This document shows positions 1-8,377 of a stretch of DNA of 39,082 bases, piece by piece. Position 1 is the first letter of the stretch. Each line of letters opens with the position of its first letter. The DNA lies in the IMG/VR virus record IMGVR_UViG_3300009285_001166, positions 1 through 39,082 of that record. One strand, written 5' to 3'. This DNA is from a virus. The position numbers were made by a program, and so were the translations under genes. The notes under the pieces were generated by a model. The model saw only the letters and a program-made list of their open reading frames with translations. It made no database searches and was not told where the DNA came from.

Positions 1-68
1 ATTTCCCACCCCCAGTTTGCGTAAGTAACATATACTCCCTCTTTCCACTAGGCTACCTGGAGCCAATA

Positions 69-2255
69 ATGATTCGCCGCGACTTTTTGAAGTCGGCAGC
101 GGTTACCATAATCATGCCAAGGTTGAATAGTGATGACGACCGGCGATCGAGGGACAGGCAGCGGAAACGGGCATCGACTGCGTCAGACAAGGACGTCTTG
201 ATTCCCGATCTCCCAGCGAAGAACCGCAGGCGTCGGCTGCGATATGAGAAGGACGACGCCGCATGGCTTCGATTCTACTTCGGTCCGAAGTCCAACGTGG
301 CCGATCCGTTTACGTACAGGTTCACAGGACAGCAGAACGAGATGATAGCGGCGATCCGGCACGCCATTCGGTACGGCGGGGACCAGTCGATTGCGGCTAG
401 CCGGGGAGAAGGCAAGACCACCCTGGCCGAGCGACTGATCGTCAAGTACACGCTCCAGGGGATGGTGTCGTTTTCCGTTCTCTGTGCGGCTACTGGCTCA
501 GCCGCGGGAAATTCCCTCGAATCGATTCGGGACGCGATTGAAAACAACGATCTACTGGCGGAGGATTACCCCGAGGCATGCATTCCGGTCAGGGCGTTGG
601 AGAACACCCCAAATCGAGCCCACTACCAGACTGTCACCGGGAATCGATTCGACACGGGCGAACCGTTCGAGCGGGTCCCGTCCAGATTCTCTTGGTGCGG
701 TCAGGAGGTGGTGTTGCCGGCGGTGCCTGGTTCTCCGTCGCGTGGTGCAATCATTGCCACACGTGGCCTAGACGCGGCAGTGCGCGGGCTGAAGCGTAAG
801 GGGAAGCGGCCCGATGTGGTTATCATCGACGATCCCGACACGGAGGAAACCGCCAGGAGTGCCGACCAGGCGAAGAAGCTGGAAGCCCGAATTGACAACG
901 CACTCGGTGCCCTAGGTGGCCAGAAGAAGAACGTCGCTCGCGTGATGCTTACGACGCTCCAGAACCGAATTGCCGTGAGCTATCGGTATACCGATCCCGC
1001 ACAAAAGGCATCGTGGAAAGGCAAGCGGTTTCGGTATCTCGTCGAACCGCCTGCCCGGTCAGACCTCTGGGACGAGTACGTGCAACTCCGCGGCACGTGC
1101 CAACAGCGAGTAGGCGACGACGGGGAAGCATCCGATCCGTTTGCAAGAGACGCCCACCGCTTTTACCTTTCGCGTCGCGCCGAGATGGACGCCGGGGCCC
1201 TGGTCGCCAACCCGAATCGGTTCAACGACGAGAAGTTGCCGGACGGAAGCCGGTACGAGGTGTCGGCCCTGCAGCACTACTACAACGAAATGGCGGACAA
1301 GTCGCCCGAGTTCTGTCAATGTGAACTCGACAACGATCCGCCCGAGGAAACCGGCCCGGTTGAATCCGGATTGACGTCCCATGTAATCCTCCAGCATTTG
1401 AGCGGATACGAGCGTTCCGTGGTGCCTCCTGGTTGCAACCTGATCACACAGGGTATCGACGTCGGCAAGTACGCACTCCATTATGTGGTGCGTGCGTGGA
1501 AGCCCGATGGCACTGGTTACGTGATCGACAAGGGCGTTCAGGACGTCGCCGGAACAACGCTCGGGCAAGACGTCGGCGTGGAACACGCGATTCTGCAAGC
1601 GTTGCGTGCCCGTATGGAGACCGCAAATGCTGGCAATTACCGGAAGATCGATGGCCAGCCGATGCCGGTAGACTTGACGCTGATCGACGCCGGATACAAA
1701 TCAGACGCCATCTATGCGTTCTGTCGGGAGTCTGGTTTGTCGTGTCGACCGGCCATGGGATTCGGAAAGTCTGCCGGATGCATCAAAGCGAATTTCTCGC
1801 CAGTTGTTCGTGCCAGCCGTGACAGAAAGCCAGGTGACAACTGGTTCCTTAGTCGGCAGAACAACGGCGTCTGGCTGGTTTGCATGCACACGGACCACTG
1901 GAAATCATGGGAACACGCACGCTGGCTGACGGCGACCGACCAGCCCGGAACGATGCTCATCTACGGCATTGCGAGCGAGACAGTGAAGCGACGCGGTCGA
2001 TACGAGATCGAACATTTTTCCTACGCCAAGCACATCGTGGCCGAGATTGAGGTTGAGGAACCTGTCAAGGGCGTACTGGTTCGTCGGTGGCATGTCAAGA
2101 GCGACACAAACCACTTTTTAGATGCGAGTTACATGTCGGATGTGGCGGCTAATATGAGGGGGCTACGGTTATTACGTGCATTGTCTAGCAATGGGCATCT
2201 GCCGAAGCCTGGCGGATGGTTCGAGGCTCAGAAAAAAGCACGGAGGGCGTCATGA
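69..2255 (+). CDS. Terminase large subunit (gpA-like)
   Basis: Motor of DNA packaging: an ATPase that drives DNA into the prohead and a nuclease that cuts concatemers. In the 728-aa product the Walker A motif SRGEGKTT is at residues 111-118 and the Walker B motif VVIIDDPD near 250-257. The C-terminal RNase H-like nuclease shows QGIDVG (D464) and LIDAGYKSD (D540), the pattern of the lambda gpA/GpA terminase family. The start is chosen because TGGAG lies 6 bases upstream; a second in-frame ATG at 114 has no clear ribosome binding site. The first residues, RRDFLKSAAV, look like a twin-arginine export motif, which is unexpected for a packaging enzyme and probably chance. It is followed at once by head genes. 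No small terminase was seen; it may lie before the window. Confidence 0.93.
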   Translation: MIRRDFLKSAAVTIIMPRLNSDDDRRSRDRQRKRASTASDKDVLIPDLPAKNRRRRLRYEKDDAAWLRFYFGPKSNVADPFTYRFTGQQNEMIAAIRHAIRYGGDQSIAASRGEGKTTLAERLIVKYTLQGMVSFSVLCAATGSAAGNSLESIRDAIENNDLLAEDYPEACIPVRALENTPNRAHYQTVTGNRFDTGEPFERVPSRFSWCGQEVVLPAVPGSPSRGAIIATRGLDAAVRGLKRKGKRPDVVIIDDPDTEETARSADQAKKLEARIDNALGALGGQKKNVARVMLTTLQNRIAVSYRYTDPAQKASWKGKRFRYLVEPPARSDLWDEYVQLRGTCQQRVGDDGEASDPFARDAHRFYLSRRAEMDAGALVANPNRFNDEKLPDGSRYEVSALQHYYNEMADKSPEFCQCELDNDPPEETGPVESGLTSHVILQHLSGYERSVVPPGCNLITQGIDVGKYALHYVVRAWKPDGTGYVIDKGVQDVAGTTLGQDVGVEHAILQALRARMETANAGNYRKIDGQPMPVDLTLIDAGYKSDAIYAFCRESGLSCRPAMGFGKSAGCIKANFSPVVRASRDRKPGDNWFLSRQNNGVWLVCMHTDHWKSWEHARWLTATDQPGTMLIYGIASETVKRRGRYEIEHFSYAKHIVAEIEVEEPVKGVLVRRWHVKSDTNHFLDASYMSDVAANMRGLRLLRALSSNGHLPKPGGWFEAQKKARRAS

Positions 2256-2698
2256 GTTTCGTCATGCTTGATTTAGCAAACGGTCCGCCGTGCCCTCGCT
2301 GTGGATGTCGCGACGTGCGAGTCACTCAGTCTCCACCGTTGGGCAAGTCGTGGTTTATGCAAGGGCGGGCGACGTGCCGACATTGCGGGACACCGTTTGC
2401 GTTTCGTGAATTCCCCCAGGATGCCGTGGCTCCGGCGGAGGAGGAAACGCATGCTGACGATGAATTCGAGCCGGCCAGCATGATCGACATCAATGAGGAG
2501 CCTCCCCGTGATTCCGGCTACCCCGTGCGGGAATGTCCGCATTGCGGCTGTCCCGATACCGTGATCGTATCGAGCGGGAAAAGGCCCAAGCCAGGTCTGC
2601 CACGGATTCGGTATCATCGCTGTCGTGGGTGCGACAAGACGTTCAAAAGCGTTGACGCACGCCATCTTACGACGCATCTGCGCCTTGCATCGCAGTAA
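2252..2698 (+). CDS. Double zinc-ribbon protein
   Basis: A 148-aa protein of unknown function whose ATG overlaps the terminase stop (ATGA), with CGGAGGG as ribosome binding site. It has two zinc-ribbon units: CPRCGCRD with CRHCG in the first half, and CPHCGCPD with CRGCD in the second half, joined by an acidic linker (EEETHADDEFE). Zinc ribbons of this kind usually bind nucleic acid or a partner protein. Its place between terminase and portal suggests a packaging or head role, but no family was recognised. Confidence 0.75.
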   Translation: MSFVMLDLANGPPCPRCGCRDVRVTQSPPLGKSWFMQGRATCRHCGTPFAFREFPQDAVAPAEEETHADDEFEPASMIDINEEPPRDSGYPVRECPHCGCPDTVIVSSGKRPKPGLPRIRYHRCRGCDKTFKSVDARHLTTHLRLASQ

Positions 2699-2701
2699 CC
2701 T

Positions 2702-2756
2702 GCGGTAGTTTACAGATCGTGTAAACCTCACATCCCGCAACATCTTGCGTTACCGC
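2702..2756 (+). other. Three-way-junction structure before the connector gene
   Basis: The short gap before the next gene holds three nested inverted repeats. GCGGTA (2702-2707) pairs with TACCGC (2751-2756); inside, GTTTACA (2708-2714) pairs with TGTAAAC (2720-2726), and CGCAA (2736-2740) pairs with TTGCG (2745-2749). Helix 1 abuts helix 2 directly, as in a coaxial stack. There is no U-run, so it is not a standard terminator; an mRNA processing or translation-control element is possible. Confidence 0.5.
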
Positions 2757-2769
2757 GATACTCGATTCC

Positions 2770-3057
2770 ATGAGTATCGCCCAATTCACCGCACTCTACA
2801 CTGCAGCGTCTACCGCTTTCGACAGCGGGGACTATGCGTCTGCGATCGCGGCCGCCACGAAAGCACAGCTTTTGTTGGCAACGACGCCCAACCTCCAGCG
2901 ATCGGTTGGTCAGGGTAACCAAGCGATCACGTGGAACGATGGGGTGGCGATTGAGCGATTTATTCAGAATTGCCGCGGGCTCCAGCGTGCTGCGTCGATG
3001 GCATCAACTGGCGTCTTCTCGCAGTCCAAGGTCACCTATGCGAGGCCTACGTCATGA
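2770..3057 (+). CDS. Small head-tail joining protein candidate (gpW position)
   Basis: A 95-aa product rich in Ala and Thr, beginning MSIAQFTALYTAAS, with an N-terminal helical part containing AIAAATKAQLLL. Its size and its place between terminase and portal match lambda gpW, the small connector protein, but the sequence alone does not prove the family. The ribosome binding site is weak. Its stop overlaps the portal ATG by ATGA, which suggests coupled translation. It could also be another small connector or an unrelated head protein. Confidence 0.6.
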   Translation: MSIAQFTALYTAASTAFDSGDYASAIAAATKAQLLLATTPNLQRSVGQGNQAITWNDGVAIERFIQNCRGLQRAASMASTGVFSQSKVTYARPTS

Positions 3058-4583
3058 GCAGGCCACGCAAGAGCATGATCCTGGATTCCAGCGGCGATAA
3101 CTTCGTCGTATCGGCCGATGCTGCCGGCGGCAGGCAATACGAGTCACTGCCGTTGTGGATGGCGAGGCACTGGGAGGCCGGAGCGACCGACCGGCTAAAC
3201 GAGGCCCATTGGTCGCTTACGGAAGCCAGCAACGTCCCGATCAATGATTGGCTATCGGAGTCGCTAGGCACTATTCGCTCCCGAGCAACCTATGAAGTCC
3301 GGCAAAATGGCGACCTGGCCGGCATGGTCGGCACGCTAATTGACGATGTTGTGGGGCCCGACGGGCCGACGCTCGAAGTTCAAAGCGACAACAACGCCTA
3401 CAACGATGAGGCCGAAGCGACATGGAAGGGGTGGTTTAAGTCACCCACGTTTGACCGTACGCTTTCCGGCGCCGCATTGCTCCGTATGTGGGTCGGGAAT
3501 CTGCCGAAATGCGGCGAATTCCTGGCCGAGATCGCCACCGATCCTACGGCAGATGGTCCGGTCAAAATGCGACTGAGGCCAAAACACCCCCGCGATTTAC
3601 AGAGTCCGGTCGACTTGACCGGCGATGCCCGCATGGTTCTCGGCGTGGAGTACGAGACGACCGAGCTTGACCGGCCCGCCCGATACTGGCTCGCGAAATA
3701 CACGGCGAACGGGTACACGACCGAAGTCGAGCCGTGGCCGGCCGATCTGGTGATTCACGAATTCATTTCCGAAGAAGAGAAGCAGGCCCGCGGCTATCCG
3801 TGGTTCACCTCGTCTCTTTCGTCTGCGGCCGATCTTCGTGATTACGACGATCAGATCCAGGATGCCGCTCGGTTGATGGCAGACCAGGCATGCTTGCTCT
3901 ACACGACAGATGCTTCAGAGCCATGGGGGACTCCAGAGTCAACTGAATTCGAGCGGCGAACGATCAAAATGGTGCCTCCTGGATGGCAGCCGTTCACGCA
4001 AAACGCCGCACTTCCGCCGGTCCAATACCCTGATTACGTGGCGGCCAGACAGAGAAAAATCGCCCGACCGATCCGTATGCCGCTGATGATTGCACAGGCC
4101 GACGCAAGCCGGCACAACTACTCCTCGGCAAGATTCGACAGCCAGGGATGGGCCCGGTTTGTCCAATTCGTCCAGTTCTGGCTGAGCGGTTCCGACAAGT
4201 CATATGGCGTGCTGAATCGTCTGGTCGATCTCGTGCTGGCGGAAGCCCGGTTCTCCAGCCCGACACTTCGAACCGCTCCCGCGAAAGTATCATACGAGTG
4301 GACTTGGCCGGTTCGCCCCCACGTCGACCCGCTCAAGGAAGCCGCTGCCAGCGAGAAGGACCTTGTCAACCGGGTGTCGAGCTTGACTGAAGAACTGGCG
4401 GCTCGTGGTAAGTCGCTCGATACGCATATCGCGACATTGAAACGCGAGCAGGAAAAACTCGAAGCCGCTGGGATTCCGCTGCCAGCCTACATGACTGGCG
4501 GTGGTTCTACCGTCGACGTCGACCCAGAGGACGACGAGGAAGATGCCAGCAACAGCAAACAAGGGGCAAAGGCAAATGGATAA
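3054..4583 (+). CDS. Portal protein (lambda gpB-like)
   Basis: Forms the dodecameric ring at the head vertex through which DNA enters and leaves. The 509-aa product has the portal pattern of the lambda family: the central segment VIHEFISEEEKQARGYPW, then a helical stretch LRDYDDQIQDAARLMADQA, and a coiled-coil C-terminus. A longer reading from 2970 would overlap the previous gene; ATG 3054 is preferred because of the ATGA junction. It is followed with an 8-base overlap by the protease-capsid gene, as in lambda B-C order. Length is close to the family norm of about 500-530 aa. Confidence 0.9.
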   Translation: MSRPRKSMILDSSGDNFVVSADAAGGRQYESLPLWMARHWEAGATDRLNEAHWSLTEASNVPINDWLSESLGTIRSRATYEVRQNGDLAGMVGTLIDDVVGPDGPTLEVQSDNNAYNDEAEATWKGWFKSPTFDRTLSGAALLRMWVGNLPKCGEFLAEIATDPTADGPVKMRLRPKHPRDLQSPVDLTGDARMVLGVEYETTELDRPARYWLAKYTANGYTTEVEPWPADLVIHEFISEEEKQARGYPWFTSSLSSAADLRDYDDQIQDAARLMADQACLLYTTDASEPWGTPESTEFERRTIKMVPPGWQPFTQNAALPPVQYPDYVAARQRKIARPIRMPLMIAQADASRHNYSSARFDSQGWARFVQFVQFWLSGSDKSYGVLNRLVDLVLAEARFSSPTLRTAPAKVSYEWTWPVRPHVDPLKEAAASEKDLVNRVSSLTEELAARGKSLDTHIATLKREQEKLEAAGIPLPAYMTGGGSTVDVDPEDDEEDASNSKQGAKANG

Positions 4584-6960
4584 GGACTTGCGGGAATTGC
4601 TCGAAGAACATGGGCTTCAGCCCACCGTCACCGACGACGAAGCCAAGCATTTTTTTGACGCCATGACGCTCGAACAGAAGGGAATCATCGGCACGAAGAT
4701 GGCGCAACGTGGATGGGACAAGCATGAACGGCCTGATGCTGGTGTGACGACCCGTTCGATTGCCGACGATATCGCCATACGCGAGATCACTACCAGGGCG
4801 TTTTCCATTCGTGCCGAGTCGGTGGACGAGGAAACGCGGTCCGTTGAAGCCATCATTGCCACCGACTCGCCCGTCACTGTCTACGATTGGCGAAGTGGCG
4901 AGCTGATTGACGAGGTGCTTCGAATTGACGGCATGGCAATGGCGGACAAAGTTCCTTTGTTGGCCAACCACTCCCGTTACTCACTGGATGACGTGTTCGG
5001 ATCAGCCAGGCAGATAACGACAACCGCACATGAAGCACGCGGCCGACTCCATTTTGCTCGTGACGACGATTCAAACCGAGCATGGCAAAAGGTGCAAGAC
5101 GGTCATCTCAGCGACGTGTCGGCGGGCTACCGTGTCGACAAATACACAGATATTCGGCCCGGCCAGTCTGCGGTAGTTGGCGGGAAAACCTACACAGCCA
5201 AGGGGCGAACACTTCGGGTGTCCACCCAATGGACGTTACGAGAAGTTTCACTTGTCCCGATCGGTGCGGATTCCCGCAGCAAGATTCGGGCTGCACAACC
5301 AAAAAAGGAAATCCCCATGAAAAAGGAACTCCGCGAGTACCTGGAATCTATCGGGCTCCGAGCCGACGCGAACGAAGAGGACGCAAAAACGTTTCTGGCC
5401 GATCTCAAAGGCGAGAACAAAACGCGTGCCGCTGCGATCGAGGCTGGAGAAAGAAGTGAACCGCCGGCTAGCCCTCCGCAGGATCCGCCGAAGGAGCCAA
5501 ACCGAACCGAACCGCCGGCGGAACCGACGGACCCCGAGGCTGTTGCACGCAAGGTGATTGCGGCCGAGCGGGAGCGTGTCCGCAGGCTGACCGATCTGGC
5601 TGGCGAGGATGTATCGCAAGATACGTTGCGGAAAGCAATCGAAGAAGGCTGGGACGTTGAAAGGGCGAGCATGGCGTTTCTCAAAAGTGTTCGCGAACGT
5701 GGCCCGGTTGGACCTGCCATCCATTCCCGCAGTCACGACAAGGATTGCACCGCTCGCAGTCTGGCTGCCGGATTCATGGCAACGGACGGAATCGACCCAA
5801 CCAAGCACGCGATGCACAACGGCCGCACCGATCCCCGCAAGGCCGACAATATCACGGACGAGGACGCAGAACGCGGTGACGATTACCGCGGCATGTCGAC
5901 CTATGACCTCGTTCGCGAATGCGTCCTGATTGACACGGGCAAACACGTCAGAACGATGAACCAAGCGGTCGATGCTCTTCGCTCGACGCCGAGCGGGGCC
6001 ACGTTGTCCTATGTTTTCACCACCAATGTCTATGCTCGCCTGCTACAAGGCTGGACGTCGATTGGCGACACCACAACCGGATGGTGTGATGAGGAAGACG
6101 TGCCGAACTTCCTTCAGCAGGAGGATATTTCGCTTGACGCGTCCGCTCGACTGGAACGGCTTACCCGTGGCGATACGGCCAAGCACGCAACCGCGAGCGA
6201 CTCGCACGAGACGTACAAAATCGCTCGTTACGCCAAGCAGTTTGCCGTGGACGAGCAGGACATCATCGACGACCGGCTTGGGGCCATCATGCGCATGCCG
6301 ATGGAGATGGGCGAGGCTGCTCGAACGCTCAGACCGGACATGGTGTATTCCATCATGCTGGAAAATCCGACGATGGTTGGTGATTCCGGGGCCGTATTCA
6401 ACGCTACAGCCGTTACCACGTCCGGCGGACATGCCAACTTGCAAACCGCCGCTCTGTCGTCTACGGCCTTGAAGGCTGCGATCAGTGCTATGGTTACGCA
6501 GCGTCTGAATCGCACCACGACAAATCCCGGCAAGCAACTCAATATCCGGCCGCGATTCCTGATCGTGCCAGCCGCATTGGAATGGACTGCACGCGAATTG
6601 ACGGCTTCCGAATTCCTCATGAAGTTGTTTGCCGATTCGAGCGATCCGTTCTACTCGCAACTCAATTTGCTTGCCAGGGAAGGATTGATTCCGGTGATCG
6701 ACGATCGGATTGGAGCTGTCGGCGTTATGGACCCGAGGACCGGAACGGCCAGAACAGGCACTGCCACAAACTGGTTTCTGACCCAGGGCGGCAGCCGCGG
6801 ACTTCGTGTCGCGTATCGGCGTGGTACGAATCGCCAGCCGGTCATGCGATCGTTCACCCTCGATAAGGGCCAATGGGGAATTGGATGGGACGTCAACCAC
6901 GACCTCGGTGTTGCGTTCACCGAATGGAAAACTTGGCTCAAGTCTACAGGAGCCGCGTAG
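4576..6960 (+). CDS. Prohead protease-scaffold-major capsid protein fusion
   Basis: One 794-aa polyprotein carries three head functions. Residues about 80-240 are an HK97-type prohead protease: His132 in LLANHS and Ser182 in LSDVSAGY are the likely catalytic pair. Residues about 248-400 are charged and Pro-rich, with a coiled coil, as in scaffolds. Residues about 400-794 look like a gpT/HK97-fold major capsid protein. An internal in-frame ATG at 5317, with AAGGAA before it, could make scaffold-capsid alone. The fusion probably self-cleaves during maturation. ATG 4576 is chosen because it overlaps the portal end and follows a purine-rich site. Confidence 0.87.
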   Translation: MDKDLRELLEEHGLQPTVTDDEAKHFFDAMTLEQKGIIGTKMAQRGWDKHERPDAGVTTRSIADDIAIREITTRAFSIRAESVDEETRSVEAIIATDSPVTVYDWRSGELIDEVLRIDGMAMADKVPLLANHSRYSLDDVFGSARQITTTAHEARGRLHFARDDDSNRAWQKVQDGHLSDVSAGYRVDKYTDIRPGQSAVVGGKTYTAKGRTLRVSTQWTLREVSLVPIGADSRSKIRAAQPKKEIPMKKELREYLESIGLRADANEEDAKTFLADLKGENKTRAAAIEAGERSEPPASPPQDPPKEPNRTEPPAEPTDPEAVARKVIAAERERVRRLTDLAGEDVSQDTLRKAIEEGWDVERASMAFLKSVRERGPVGPAIHSRSHDKDCTARSLAAGFMATDGIDPTKHAMHNGRTDPRKADNITDEDAERGDDYRGMSTYDLVRECVLIDTGKHVRTMNQAVDALRSTPSGATLSYVFTTNVYARLLQGWTSIGDTTTGWCDEEDVPNFLQQEDISLDASARLERLTRGDTAKHATASDSHETYKIARYAKQFAVDEQDIIDDRLGAIMRMPMEMGEAARTLRPDMVYSIMLENPTMVGDSGAVFNATAVTTSGGHANLQTAALSSTALKAAISAMVTQRLNRTTTNPGKQLNIRPRFLIVPAALEWTARELTASEFLMKLFADSSDPFYSQLNLLAREGLIPVIDDRIGAVGVMDPRTGTARTGTATNWFLTQGGSRGLRVAYRRGTNRQPVMRSFTLDKGQWGIGWDVNHDLGVAFTEWKTWLKSTGAA
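5317..6960 (+). CDS. Internal start: scaffold-capsid product
   Basis: An in-frame ATG inside the protease-capsid gene has a convincing ribosome binding site (AAGGAA at 5305-5310, 6 bases away) and would give a 547-aa protein without the protease. Its first residues, MKKELREYLESIGL, resemble the full gene's own start, MDKDLRELLEEHGL, so the start region seems duplicated. Lambda makes its scaffold Nu3 from an in-frame start within the protease gene C, so this is a known strategy; here the capsid protein itself would be included. Use of this start is inferred. Confidence 0.6.
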   Translation: MKKELREYLESIGLRADANEEDAKTFLADLKGENKTRAAAIEAGERSEPPASPPQDPPKEPNRTEPPAEPTDPEAVARKVIAAERERVRRLTDLAGEDVSQDTLRKAIEEGWDVERASMAFLKSVRERGPVGPAIHSRSHDKDCTARSLAAGFMATDGIDPTKHAMHNGRTDPRKADNITDEDAERGDDYRGMSTYDLVRECVLIDTGKHVRTMNQAVDALRSTPSGATLSYVFTTNVYARLLQGWTSIGDTTTGWCDEEDVPNFLQQEDISLDASARLERLTRGDTAKHATASDSHETYKIARYAKQFAVDEQDIIDDRLGAIMRMPMEMGEAARTLRPDMVYSIMLENPTMVGDSGAVFNATAVTTSGGHANLQTAALSSTALKAAISAMVTQRLNRTTTNPGKQLNIRPRFLIVPAALEWTARELTASEFLMKLFADSSDPFYSQLNLLAREGLIPVIDDRIGAVGVMDPRTGTARTGTATNWFLTQGGSRGLRVAYRRGTNRQPVMRSFTLDKGQWGIGWDVNHDLGVAFTEWKTWLKSTGAA

Positions 6961-6961
6961 T

Positions 6962-7002
6962 TGGCCGCTTCAGCGTTTTTTGGCCGACGCTGAAATCGGC
7001 CA
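6962..7002 (+). other. Long hairpin between capsid and decoration genes
   Basis: TGGCCG (6962-6967) pairs with CGGCCA (6997-7002), and TTCAGCGT (6969-6976) pairs with ACGCTGAA (6987-6994), a stem of 14 pairs with a small internal loop. The T-run sits in the loop and not after the stem, so it is not a normal terminator. It may protect or separate the abundant capsid messages. Confidence 0.6.
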
Positions 7003-7031
7003 GCAACAAATTTACTTAGGAGACAATAACC

Positions 7032-7994
7032 ATGGCGGAAGCCACACTGAGCAAAGACGGAAACGCAAACGCGATGGACGTCACGGCACCGGAGGCACTT
7101 AGCTCCGGTGAAATCATCCAACTGCCCGACGGCCGAATTGGCGTTACTCTCGGCTTGACCGACGTCACCTCCGGCGATCCGGCTACGTTGGCAACGGCAG
7201 GCCAATTCACAATGACCAAGACGGCCAGCGTGGTCTGTCTCGACGGAGGCCGGGCCTACTTCGACAAGTCGGCAGGCTCGATCACACCCTTGCAGACCGA
7301 GGACGCCGACAACGTCTATGCCGGCGTGTTCGTCGGCGATGCTGCAAGTGCTGACACGACCTGCGTGGTTGACATCAACGTCGAGCAACGCACGGTGTGG
7401 AACATGCACGGCGGAGCGGCTGATACCGCGATCGTGCAGACCACGGGCACAACGAAGCTGGAATGGAGCGGAGGCACCTGCCAGTTTTCGTTCTCGACCA
7501 ACGCAGAAGCCGAGAAGGTTGACGTTCTCAGCAAAACCTCGGTGCCCGTTACGCAGAAGATGATCTTCGAGGGCATCTTCGAGGTTGTGACGGCTGCCGA
7601 TGCGGACGTTGCCGATCTGAATATCGGGCTCGCGAACGCTACTCACGCGAGTGATGCAGACTCGATTACGGAGTCGGTGTTCTTCCACAACGATTCCGGA
7701 GCCGACCTCAACCTCGATGCTGAGAGCGACGACGGAACGACCGAGGTTGCAGCGACCGATACCACGGTCGATCTGGCGGCCGGAACGCCGAAGGAAGTTT
7801 GGATCGACGCACGCGACCTGTCCGATATTCAGATGTACGTCGATGGCGTGCTTGTGCTCGGATCGACTACGTTTGTTCTGAGTGAGGCAACCGGTCCATT
7901 GAAGGCGCTATGGCACGTCGAGAAAACCGCGAACGACACGGCCGGCGTTTATCAACTCCACCGGATGGTCATTCGCACAACCGACGTAGCGTAG
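7032..7994 (+). CDS. Capsid decoration protein with C-terminal lectin-like domain
   Basis: A 320-aa virion protein directly after the capsid gene, with TTAGGAGA as ribosome binding site. The first 100 residues resemble small capsid-cement proteins (DUF2190 type): GEIIQLPDGRIGVTLG and a repeated Gly/Val pattern. The rest, about residues 120-320, is all-beta, with KMIFEGIFEV, a run of Asp-rich strands and MYVDGVLVLGS, which fits a concanavalin or laminin-G-like fold. The likely role is stabilising the head while showing a binding domain outside. The domain assignment rests on pattern only. Confidence 0.6.
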   Translation: MAEATLSKDGNANAMDVTAPEALSSGEIIQLPDGRIGVTLGLTDVTSGDPATLATAGQFTMTKTASVVCLDGGRAYFDKSAGSITPLQTEDADNVYAGVFVGDAASADTTCVVDINVEQRTVWNMHGGAADTAIVQTTGTTKLEWSGGTCQFSFSTNAEAEKVDVLSKTSVPVTQKMIFEGIFEVVTAADADVADLNIGLANATHASDADSITESVFFHNDSGADLNLDAESDDGTTEVAATDTTVDLAAGTPKEVWIDARDLSDIQMYVDGVLVLGSTTFVLSEATGPLKALWHVEKTANDTAGVYQLHRMVIRTTDVA

Positions 7995-8001
7995 GGTAAT
8001 C

Positions 8002-8376
8002 ATGCCATCCGCGTTTGATTCGGATTTTGAAGACGCAACAGACTTCCTCTCCGAGGTGTTCGGAGAGGAAGTTACGCTGCACCGTGCAGCCGACTCAACC
8101 GCAAGCGTTCCAGCAGTTTTCGCCGTCCAGGGATCTGAAATCCAGACGCAAACCCAGATGGGTGTCAAAACCTCATTCATCGACCGCGTGTGGTTGATAG
8201 CGAAAACGGCGTACATCATTGACGGTTCCGCGGTCACCCCGGCGGCCGGGGATAGGATAGTTGATTCGGATAGCGCTAGATGGGAAGTGATGAGTCAGCC
8301 AAATCTGCCGGCAGCAGAAAGCTATGCTGGCGGTCTTGAATGGCTGTTGCGGACCAAACGGATAGCGAGCGCGTAG
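8002..8376 (+). CDS. Head-tail joining protein (gpFII-like)
   Basis: A 124-aa product with the layout of small head-completion proteins. It has an N-terminal helix, then a beta barrel ending in AAGDRIVDSDSARWEVM, a pattern typical of the gpFII/head-tail adaptor group, in which a property is computed against a reference value at the connector. It stands between the decoration protein and a tail-completion protein, the expected place. A perfect 13-bp hairpin lies inside its first codons (8042-8072). Confidence 0.6.
   Translation: MPSAFDSDFEDATDFLSEVFGEEVTLHRAADSTASVPAVFAVQGSEIQTQTQMGVKTSFIDRVWLIAKTAYIIDGSAVTPAAGDRIVDSDSARWEVMSQPNLPAAESYAGGLEWLLRTKRIASA
8042..8072 (+). other. Perfect hairpin inside the connector gene
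   Basis: ACTTCCTCTCCGA (8042-8054) and TCGGAGAGGAAGT (8060-8072) form a perfect 13-bp stem with a 5-base loop, about 40 bases into the coding sequence. Such a stem could slow ribosomes or set an RNase cleavage site; it could also be chance in the repeated FLSEVFGEEV coding stretch. Confidence 0.55.
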
Positions 8377-8377
8377 C

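Noticed and set aside
69-113. Twin-arginine export signal on the terminase
   Set aside because: RRDFLK matches the motif, but a packaging ATPase works in the cytoplasm and the hydrophobic part is short; likely chance.
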